A stretch of 6,205 bases of DNA from Flavobacteriales bacterium. Its GTDB lineage: Bacteria; Bacteroidota; Bacteroidia; Flavobacteriales_F; PHOS-HE28. The stretch spans positions 1-6,205 of the forward strand of contig JAHEFL010000102.1 in NCBI GenBank assembly GCA_024640205.1, in the 5' to 3' direction. Positions 1 through 5,054 of the stretch are shown in pieces. The position numbers and the translations under genes are program-made. Position 1 is the stretch's first letter. Each line of letters starts with the position of its first letter. Below the pieces are notes generated by a model. That model saw nothing but the letters and a program-made list of their open reading frames with translations. It did no database searches and was not told the DNA's origin.

Positions 1-85
1 GAAAGCTGAAATAACCATGGCTGTCCTTGGCCTGCCGGCCGATCGGCCCCAGGTCCTTGCGGATCTTGTCGAATATGTCGTTCAT
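1..85 (-). CDS. N-terminal fragment of a probable PLP-dependent aminotransferase (alpha-oxoamine synthase / KBL-BioF-like family)
   Basis: The reverse strand from the ATG at 85-83 is open to the window edge and gives 28 residues, beginning MNDIFDKIRKDLGPIG and ending near HGYFSF. This resembles the start of a Bacteroidota fold-type I PLP enzyme family usually annotated as aminotransferase class I/II or 7-keto-8-aminopelargonate synthetase-like, whose members open with an I(F/L)xKIRK-xxGP(I/L)G pattern followed by GYxxFPKLEG. The PLP lysine and the rest of the catalytic domain lie outside the window, so substrate and reaction cannot be judged. Known relatives join an amino acid to an acyl-CoA, as in biotin, threonine-degradation or sphingolipid/sulfonolipid pathways. 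The start is supported by a TAnnTTTG promoter core about 55 bases upstream. The gene diverges from bamD. The assignment rests on N-terminal resemblance recalled from memory, so confidence is moderate. Confidence 0.55.
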   Translation of the reverse strand, partial: MNDIFDKIRKDLGPIGRQAKDSHGYFSF

Positions 86-115
86 GGGAACGGATTGATC
101 GTTTCAAGCCTATAA

Positions 116-130
116 AAGGGAACCTCCCTT
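116..130 (-). other. Small hairpin in the predicted 5' leader of the minus-strand gene
   Basis: A perfect 6-bp inverted repeat, AAGGGA and TCCCTT separated by three bases, lies about 10 bases downstream of the minus-strand -7 core at 140-147. If transcription starts near 134, this stem would form at the very 5' end of the leader. It may stabilise the mRNA or may be chance. There is no T tract after it in either direction, so it is not a convincing terminator. Confidence 0.3.
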
Positions 131-139
131 CAGGCCCGG

Positions 140-147
140 CAAAGGTA
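140..147 (-). promoter_or_regulatory. Bacteroidota-type -7 promoter core (TACCTTTG) for the minus-strand aminotransferase gene
   Basis: Read on the minus strand, bases 147 to 140 are TACCTTTG, a full match to the Bacteroidota housekeeping sigma -7 consensus TAnnTTTG. No good -33 TTTG/TTG is seen at about 19 bases further upstream. The implied transcript start near 134 leaves a leader of roughly 50 bases before the ATG at 85. The site lies in the divergent intergenic region 86-313, which otherwise contains only the bamD promoter core and the small hairpin. Confidence 0.5.
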
Positions 148-270
148 ACTGAGCACCCGGACCGGTTGTCAGGCTATCTGCGCCGTTTATCCAAGGCTCT
201 TGTGGATGTTATTACACCGCGGGGTAGGGAAAACACATTGGAACGGCAGTGGTTACCGGTACGCCTCAGC

Positions 271-278
271 TATCTTTG
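271..278 (+). promoter_or_regulatory. Bacteroidota-type -7 promoter core (TATCTTTG) for the bamD-rpoZ-coaBC-DUF4835 operon
   Basis: TATCTTTG matches the TAnnTTTG consensus completely and sits 35 bases before the chosen bamD ATG at 314, so transcription would start near 284 with a leader of about 30 bases. The expected -33 position (around 248-251, AGTG) is a poor match, and the nearest TTG, at 238-240, is too far away. The site also argues against the longer bamD reading that starts at 200, because that start would precede the promoter. Confidence 0.55.
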
Positions 279-313
279 CGCCCCCGCCGACGGCCTTCGA
301 GGCACGCCGACTG

Positions 314-1114
314 ATGCTGAAGAACCTCACACCATTCCTTCTGGTCGCTCTCTTGTTCGCCTCCTGCGGCGAATTCAGCAAGGCGTTGAAGAGCACGGAC
401 CTGGAATACAAGGTGACCACGGCGGAGAAATTCTATGCAGCCGAGGACTGGGATCGCGCTATTCCCTTGTTGGAGGAGTTGATCGTCCTTACCCGCGGTA
501 CGGCCCGAAGTGAGCGGATGAACTACCTGTACGCGAAGGCTCATTTCGGGATGAAGGACTACATACTAGGAGCCTATTATCTGGCCAACTTCACCCGCAC
601 TTTTCCGAAGAGTGAGTACGCTGAGGAGTCAGCTTTCCTGAGTGCGTATTGCTTCTATATGAATTCTCCGGGCTACGAACTGGATCAGCAGGATACCCGG
701 AACGCCATCGACCAGATGCAATTGTTCATGGTTCGCTATCCAAGAACAGCCTTGCGGGATAGCTGCAACACCTTGATCGATCGGATGCGCGATAAGCTGG
801 AACTCAAGGCTTTCGAAGGTGCGGAACAATATTATCGCATGCACAATTACAAGGCAGCGACCACGGCGCTCACCAATTTCGTTCGGGAATGGCCGAATTC
901 CATGTTCCGCGAGAGGTCACTTTTGCTCATTCTCCGATCCACCCACCACATGGCGTTGAACAGCGTGTTAAGCAAGCGGAATGAACGTGTTGAGGAAGCT
1001 ATCGTTAGTTATCATAATTTTGCGGACGCATTCCCACAGAGCAAACAGCTTTCGGATGCGACCAAACTGTACAAGGAGCTCCTCGCTATGCAGGGGAACG
1101 GGACCGAACCATAG
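314..1114 (+). CDS. bamD: Outer membrane protein assembly factor BamD (TPR lipoprotein)
   Basis: BamD is an essential lipoprotein of the BAM complex. It sits on the periplasmic face of the outer membrane and helps BamA fold beta-barrel proteins. The 266-residue product starts with a lipoprotein signal peptide: Lys3, a hydrophobic stretch at about 5-16, then a lipobox-like LFAS before Cys18, the predicted lipidated residue. The mature part is almost entirely helical TPR-like repeats, roughly at 30-57, 66-100, 120-150, 160-195 and 222-250. Several end in the Tyr/Phe/Trp-Pro-(Lys/Arg/Asn/Gln)-(Ser/Thr) turn typical of BamD (FPKS, YPRT, WPNS, FPQS). Length fits the family. The frame is open from 200, but the added 38 residues lack signal-peptide character and begin upstream of the promoter core at 271-278, so the ATG at 314 is preferred. 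It is the first gene of a four-gene operon, with rpoZ starting five bases after its stop. Confidence 0.9.
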   Translation: MLKNLTPFLLVALLFASCGEFSKALKSTDLEYKVTTAEKFYAAEDWDRAIPLLEELIVLTRGTARSERMNYLYAKAHFGMKDYILGAYYLANFTRTFPKSEYAEESAFLSAYCFYMNSPGYELDQQDTRNAIDQMQLFMVRYPRTALRDSCNTLIDRMRDKLELKAFEGAEQYYRMHNYKAATTALTNFVREWPNSMFRERSLLLILRSTHHMALNSVLSKRNERVEEAIVSYHNFADAFPQSKQLSDATKLYKELLAMQGNGTEP

Positions 1115-1119
1115 GCATC

Positions 1120-1470
1120 ATGAACTTGAAGAACAGTAACGCAGCTCGCACCACCATTACTCGCAACGTGGCCGATCTCGATGTCGAGACCGGTAATGTG
1201 TATGAGGCAGTGGCCATTCTCGGCAAACGGGCCAACCAGATCTCCGTGCAGGTAAAAGAGGAACTCAGCGAGAAGCTTGAGGAGTTCGCCGTGGTAGGTG
1301 AGAACTTGGAAGAGGTCTATGAGAACAGGGAGCAGATCGAACTGAGCAAGCTGTATGAGCGCATGCCCAAGCCTACTGCGCTGGCCATCGAAGAGCTCAT
1401 GGAAGGCAAGGTGTACTTCCGGCATCAGGAGGTGGTGGATCCCGCTGCGACCGCCGTTACCAAGGACTGA
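1120..1470 (+). CDS. rpoZ: DNA-directed RNA polymerase subunit omega, Bacteroidota type
   Basis: Omega is the small RNA polymerase subunit that wraps the C-terminal tail of beta-prime and aids core assembly. The 116-residue product shows the Bacteroidota form: an N-terminal MNLKNSNA-like opening, TITRNVADL, then ETGNVYEAVAILGKRANQIS at about 23-42, which corresponds to the conserved omega core (compare AxRARQL in proteobacterial omega). A helix-rich acidic part with the pattern LEEVYENREQIE follows at about 63-74, and a C-terminal KPT...GKVYFR segment at about 84-101. It is longer than the E. coli protein (about 90 aa), as is usual in this phylum. The start lies five bases after the bamD stop, and coaBC begins ten bases after its own stop, so it is surely co-transcribed. 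The last 15 residues (after YFRHQ) look like an unstructured tail. Confidence 0.88.
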   Translation: MNLKNSNAARTTITRNVADLDVETGNVYEAVAILGKRANQISVQVKEELSEKLEEFAVVGENLEEVYENREQIELSKLYERMPKPTALAIEELMEGKVYFRHQEVVDPAATAVTKD

Positions 1471-1480
1471 CCCCAGACGT

Positions 1481-2707
1481 ATGGAACGATCCTCCACCTC
1501 GGCGGAGCGATCCCTTAACCGCAAGGTGCTGCTGGGTATTACCGGTGGTATAGCGGCGTATAAGTCTGCCACACTGCTGCGGCTGCTGGTCAAGGCAGGA
1601 GCCGAAGTGCAGGTGGTGATGACGCGTTCCGCTCATGATTTCGTGACACCGTTGACGCTGGCCACCCTGAGCAAGCGGCCTGTGCTGACCGATCTGTTCG
1701 TGCATGATGGGAGTGGACGATGGAATGACCATGTGCACCTGGCGCGATGGGCGGACGTGATGATCATTGCACCGGCGACCGCCAATACGTTGGCCAAAAT
1801 GGCCCATGGTATCTGTGATGATCTGCTTCTGGCCTGCTTCCTGAGTGCAGAAGCTCCGGTATATGTGGCACCCGCCATGGATCTGGAGATGTACAAGGAC
1901 GCATCCACCCTGAGCAACCTCAACTTGCTTCGGGAACGTGGCGTGCGATCGATAGGACCGGAAAGTGGTGAACTGGCCAGTGGCCTCGTGGGTGAAGGCC
2001 GTATGACGGAACCGGAAGCGATCGTGGAACGATTGATCTCCGATCTGTTGGGAGCCAGTAAGTTACAGGGCAGACATATCCTGGTCACAGCCGGCGGTAC
2101 CCAGGAAGCGATCGATCCGGTGCGCTACATCGGGAACCGCTCCAGTGGACGAATGGGCTTCGCCTTGGCCGAGGAAGCCGCTTCCCGAGGTGCCATGGTC
2201 AATTTGGTCACCGGACCGGTGAGCCTGACCACGGACCGGCCAGGGGTCACTCGAACCGACGTGGTCACTGCGGCCGAAATGGCTTCAGCTTGCAAGTCCC
2301 TTCAGCCTGAGCAGGATATTACGATCATGTGCGCTGCCGTGGCGGACCTGCGTCCGAAGGACCCGGCCTCCAACAAGATCAAGAAGCAGGGAGCGGTGCG
2401 GTCCCTCGAATTGGAGGGGACCGAGGATATCCTTGCCTGGATGGGAGCAGGGAAGAGGAAAGGACACATCCTTGTGGGCTTTGCCCTGGAAACCAATGAT
2501 GAACTTATCCGCGCAAAGGAGAAGCTGGAACGGAAGAACCTGGATCTCCTGGTCATGAATTCATTGAAGGATGAAGGCGCCGGATTCGGCCACGATACCA
2601 ACAAGGTGAGTTTATTGATGCCGGGCAAGGATCCGGAGGAACTACCGTTGATGAGCAAGGCCGATGTGGCCCGTATTATCTTGGACCGCATTGAAGAGCT
2701 GATCTGA
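1481..2707 (+). CDS. coaBC: Bifunctional phosphopantothenoylcysteine decarboxylase / phosphopantothenate-cysteine ligase
   Basis: CoaBC performs two consecutive cytosolic steps of coenzyme A synthesis: nucleotide-dependent joining of 4'-phosphopantothenate to cysteine (CoaB), then FMN-dependent decarboxylation to 4'-phosphopantetheine (CoaC). The 408-residue length is typical. The N-terminal flavoprotein domain (about 14-190) shows GITGGIAAYK at 19-28, catalytic-type His84 in HVHLARWAD, the FMN-binding PATANTLAKMAHG at 98-110, and the PAMDxxMY substrate motif at 131-138. The C-terminal ligase domain (about 196-408) shows VTAGGTQEAIDPVRYIGNRSSG at 202-223 with Asn219, AAVAD at 285-289, KIKK at 299-302 and VGFALETN at 332-339. 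The frame is open upstream from 1355, but the extra part overlaps rpoZ and is not family-like, so ATG 1481 is chosen, ten bases after the rpoZ stop. Oddity: relative to E. coli Dfp, Asn125 is Asp134 and Cys158 is Ser167, a pattern I recall as common in Bacteroidota. Confidence 0.95.
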   Translation: MERSSTSAERSLNRKVLLGITGGIAAYKSATLLRLLVKAGAEVQVVMTRSAHDFVTPLTLATLSKRPVLTDLFVHDGSGRWNDHVHLARWADVMIIAPATANTLAKMAHGICDDLLLACFLSAEAPVYVAPAMDLEMYKDASTLSNLNLLRERGVRSIGPESGELASGLVGEGRMTEPEAIVERLISDLLGASKLQGRHILVTAGGTQEAIDPVRYIGNRSSGRMGFALAEEAASRGAMVNLVTGPVSLTTDRPGVTRTDVVTAAEMASACKSLQPEQDITIMCAAVADLRPKDPASNKIKKQGAVRSLELEGTEDILAWMGAGKRKGHILVGFALETNDELIRAKEKLERKNLDLLVMNSLKDEGAGFGHDTNKVSLLMPGKDPEELPLMSKADVARIILDRIEELI

Positions 2708-2709
2708 CC

Positions 2710-3612
2710 ATGCCACGCTACCTGACACTGTTGCTGCTTGGGTTCCTGTTCACTACGGAGTCCCGATCACAGGAATTCCGCTGTGAAGCCAGTGTCATCG
2801 CCCCGCAGGTATCGAACCTGTTGCCGAACGTGCTGAAGTCCATGGAACTGGCGATCAAGGAGTTCTACCAGACCCGGCGATTTACGAATCAGAATTACTC
2901 GCCCGAGGAACGGATCGACATCAACCTGCTCCTCACGATCAATAATGCACCGGCAGCGGACCGATTCGAGGGTACGTTGCAGGTCATCTATTCACGTCCT
3001 GTGTTCGGCACCGATTACTCCAGCCCCATTATAGACCTCGTGGATGTCAACGTAGGCTTCAATTTCCTTGAGAACACGGTCATCGAATTCACGCCGGATC
3101 GATACATCAACAATCTGTCATCACTTCTCGGTTTCTATGCTTACTTCATTCTAGGTGTGGATGCCGATACATTCTCTCCTTTGGGAGGGACCGAGTTCTA
3201 CAATCAGGCACAGCTGATCGTGAACAATGCACAGAATGCCAACGAGTCCGGGTGGAAGGCTTTTGAGGATCGCAGGAACCGCTATTGGTTGCTGGATAAC
3301 CAGGTGCAGGCCGTGTTCCGACCTTTCAGGGAGCTTTTGTACGGGTACCACCGCCAAGGCATGGATGCCATGACCCAGGACGTGGCTGCGGCCCGCACCG
3401 TTATTGCCCAGCAGATCGAACGGCTCAAGACGGTCCACCAGTCACAACCGTCCAGCTATAATCTGCAAGTCTTCTTCAACGCCAAATTCAACGAGATCGT
3501 GGAGGTGTTCAAGCCGGCGGATGGTCCTGAGAAGACCAAGCTGTTCAATACGCTCCAGATCATCGACCCGGGGCACATCAGCCAATACCAGCGCATGATG
3601 CGCGGTTCCTAA
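2710..3612 (+). CDS. porD: DUF4835 family exported protein, putative type IX secretion protein PorD
   Basis: The 300-residue product has a Sec signal peptide: Arg3, a hydrophobic core at about 5-14, and a probable cleavage after Ser20 (SRS before QEF). The mature protein begins with the family-typical QEFRCEASVIAPQV, followed by a helix ending in KEFYQTRRFTN, a beta-rich part with NLLLTINN and a VIYSRPVFGTDY segment at about 90-103, then DxNVxFxF and a helical region containing YAYFILGVDADTFS at about 142-155. The end is helical (NAKFNEIVEVF, QIIDPGHISQYQRM). These match DUF4835, found in Bacteroidota right after coaBC, as here with a two-base gap. I recall family members being annotated as type IX secretion protein PorD, so the symbol is given on that basis. 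The molecular role is not shown by the sequence, and a periplasmic or outer-membrane-associated location is inferred from the signal peptide. It is the last gene of the bamD operon. Confidence 0.75.
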   Translation: MPRYLTLLLLGFLFTTESRSQEFRCEASVIAPQVSNLLPNVLKSMELAIKEFYQTRRFTNQNYSPEERIDINLLLTINNAPAADRFEGTLQVIYSRPVFGTDYSSPIIDLVDVNVGFNFLENTVIEFTPDRYINNLSSLLGFYAYFILGVDADTFSPLGGTEFYNQAQLIVNNAQNANESGWKAFEDRRNRYWLLDNQVQAVFRPFRELLYGYHRQGMDAMTQDVAAARTVIAQQIERLKTVHQSQPSSYNLQVFFNAKFNEIVEVFKPADGPEKTKLFNTLQIIDPGHISQYQRMMRGS

Positions 3613-3614
3613 GT

Positions 3615-4283
3615 TCATTCCGGACTGCCGGAGAAGGCGTAGCTCAATAGATTGGCACCCATACGCAGCGCTTTCTGGCGATTCTCCTGGCTGTCCCCGT
3701 GTACATCGGGGTCCTCCCAGCCATCGCCCAGGTCGCATTCCACATCATAGAACACCACCAAGCGCCCTTCCCAGAACAAACCAAAGCCCCTTGGCGAGAG
3801 GCCATCGTGTTCGTGGATCTTGGGGAGGCCTCGGGGAAAGTCGAATTTCTGGTGGTAAACAGGGTGCGCGAAGGGTAGCTCGAGCAGTTCCAACTCCGGG
3901 AAAACCCGCTGCAGCATGGGCCGGATGAATTTGTCCATGCCATAGTTATCGCTGATGTGCAGAAAACCACCTCCCACGAGGTAGTTCCTCAAATTGGCGG
4001 CCTCCTGTTGGTCGAACACCACATTGCCATGACCCGTCATGTGCACAAAGGGGTAGCTGAACAACTCAGGGCTTCCGACCTCCACCACCGGAATATCGAC
4101 CTGGATGCTCGTACCTAACTCCTCGTTACAGAACTTCACAAGGTTGGGCAGGGCCGTAGGATTGGCGTACCAATCCCCTCCACCGTTGTACTTCAACACC
4201 GCTAGCTGCAGGGATCCCTGTCCGTATGATGAATTGAACGCGATCAACAGGATCAAAGCGAGCCGGATCTGAAGGTGGAGCAT
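3615..4283 (-). CDS. Exported DUF4159 domain protein (glutamine-amidotransferase-like fold)
   Basis: The 222-residue product opens with a signal peptide: hydrophobic residues at about 5-17, then SSYG before Gln22, with likely cleavage there. The remaining roughly 200 residues are a single DUF4159 domain: LAVLKYNGGGDWYAN at 27-41, HMTGHGNVVF at 81-90, LRNYLVGGGFLHISDNYG at 98-115 with its GGGFL turn, FAHPVYHQ at 138-145, the glycine- and aspartate-rich CDLGDGWED at 183-191, and a terminal helix NRQKALRMGANLLSYA. The arrangement resembles class I glutamine amidotransferase-like domains, but no Cys-His-Glu triad is evident and no activity is established. The gene starts nine bases after rsmE and is probably translated from the same mRNA. 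It ends two bases from the stop of the convergent DUF4835 gene. Family assignment is fairly firm and function is unknown. Confidence 0.8.
   Translation of the reverse strand: MLHLQIRLALILLIAFNSSYGQGSLQLAVLKYNGGGDWYANPTALPNLVKFCNEELGTSIQVDIPVVEVGSPELFSYPFVHMTGHGNVVFDQQEAANLRNYLVGGGFLHISDNYGMDKFIRPMLQRVFPELELLELPFAHPVYHQKFDFPRGLPKIHEHDGLSPRGFGLFWEGRLVVFYDVECDLGDGWEDPDVHGDSQENRQKALRMGANLLSYAFSGSPE
3618..3633. terminator. Possible bidirectional hairpin at the convergent gene ends
   Basis: TCCGG and CCGGA form a 5-bp GC-rich stem around a four-base loop at 3619-3632, with a T-G wobble outside. It lies just after the stop of the DUF4835 gene and covers the last codons of the oppositely oriented DUF4159 gene. 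Because it is symmetric it could act on both transcripts. No T run follows on either strand, so it is not a canonical intrinsic terminator and the call is weak. Confidence 0.25.
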
Positions 4284-4292
4284 GGCGCGAAG

Positions 4293-4994
4293 TTACCGTT
4301 GCTGTGCCAGGCTCATCCACGTGCAGGCGGCAAGCGCAGCCGTTTCCGTACGCAGCCTGGATGATCCGATCCCCACGGCCTGGTATCCGTTCTCCATCAA
4401 GAAGTCCGCTTCATCCTCGCTCAGGTCTCCTTCCGGACCTATGATCACCAGGGCATCGCGGTCCGCCCTGTAACGGTCCATGAACGACGGATGCTCCCCC
4501 TGGCACCAACCGAAATATCGCTGGTCGGGGTGACTTGATGCAATGAATTCGCTAAGCGACGTGATCGGCGATAGCTCGGGTAACCAACGGCGCTGGCTCT
4601 GCTTCATGGCGGCCACCATCACCTTGCGTGCACGGTCATATCGCATCCGGGTACGTTCCGACCGCTGCGTGATCAGGGGTGTGATCCGATCCACACCGAT
4701 CTCCACCGCCTTCTCCAGGAACCACTCGAAGCGATCCATTTGCTTGGTGGGGGCCACGGCAAGATGGATCGTTGATCTACGCTCAGCAGGCCGTCTTTCG
4801 AAATTGAGGATCTCTATTCTGCACCCCCGTTTCGTGACCTCCACTAGCTCCGCCTCAGCGCTTCCACCACTGCCATCCACCAGCGTTATCCGGATGCCCG
4901 GGGCAAGACGTAGAACATGCATCGCGTGGTGAGCTTCATCCGGTGGAAGCTCCTCCGTTTCCATACCAAGCTCCGGAACATGGAATAGGTGCAT
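4293..4994 (-). CDS. rsmE: 16S rRNA (uracil(1498)-N(3))-methyltransferase RsmE
   Basis: RsmE uses S-adenosylmethionine to methylate N3 of U1498 in helix 44 of 16S rRNA, in the decoding region of the small subunit. The 233-residue product has the expected two parts. The N-terminal PUA-like domain (about 1-65) carries the AHHAMHVLRLAPG signature at 21-33 and VDGSGG at 39-44. The SPOUT methyltransferase domain (about 75-233) shows EKAVEIGVDRITPLITQRSE at 94-113, KQSQRRWLPE at 131-140 (family (E/K)QSxR), the SAM-binding IGPEGDLSEDE at 185-195, and the knot-forming SSRLRTETAALAA at 211-223. Start and length fit the family. DUF4159 follows nine bases after the stop, and the serine hydrolase gene ends 60 bases upstream in the same direction, so the three may share a transcript. 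Confidence 0.93.
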   Translation of the reverse strand: MHLFHVPELGMETEELPPDEAHHAMHVLRLAPGIRITLVDGSGGSAEAELVEVTKRGCRIEILNFERRPAERRSTIHLAVAPTKQMDRFEWFLEKAVEIGVDRITPLITQRSERTRMRYDRARKVMVAAMKQSQRRWLPELSPITSLSEFIASSHPDQRYFGWCQGEHPSFMDRYRADRDALVIIGPEGDLSEDEADFLMENGYQAVGIGSSRLRTETAALAACTWMSLAQQR

Positions 4995-5054
4995 GGCGTT
5001 TCCCTGGATCAGGCTTGATCAAAGAATCCCATCGGTGCAATGGACAGGTAACAC
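4995..5054 (-). other. Short intergenic spacer upstream of rsmE
   Basis: These 60 bases separate the serine hydrolase stop from the rsmE start. They contain the palindrome TTGATCAA at 5015-5022 and a short inverted repeat GATCA/TGATC at 5007-5020. There is no full match to TAnnTTTG on the minus strand; the closest, ATTCTTTG, fails at both conserved leading bases. I see no clear promoter or terminator, so read-through from the hydrolase gene into rsmE is plausible. Confidence 0.35.

Noticed and set aside
200..313. Longer N-terminus for bamD from the ATG at 200
   Set aside because: The added 38 residues would bury the lipoprotein signal peptide inside the protein, and the start lies upstream of the promoter core at 271-278.
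1355..1480. Longer N-terminus for coaBC overlapping rpoZ
   Set aside because: The extension is arginine-, serine- and proline-rich, in the shadow frame of rpoZ, and has no family resemblance; the ATG at 1481 gives the usual length.
1012..1593. Minus-strand open frame of 193 codons
   Set aside because: It lies antisense to the end of bamD, all of rpoZ and the start of coaBC, which have strong family matches; its product shows no recognisable domain or signal.
1633..2691. Minus-strand open frames antisense to coaBC (1633-2088 and 2302-2691)
   Set aside because: Low-complexity Ser/Arg-rich shadow translations of a well-conserved gene.
4543..4932. Plus-strand open frame of 129 codons
   Set aside because: Entirely antisense to rsmE, Arg/Ser-rich, no family features.
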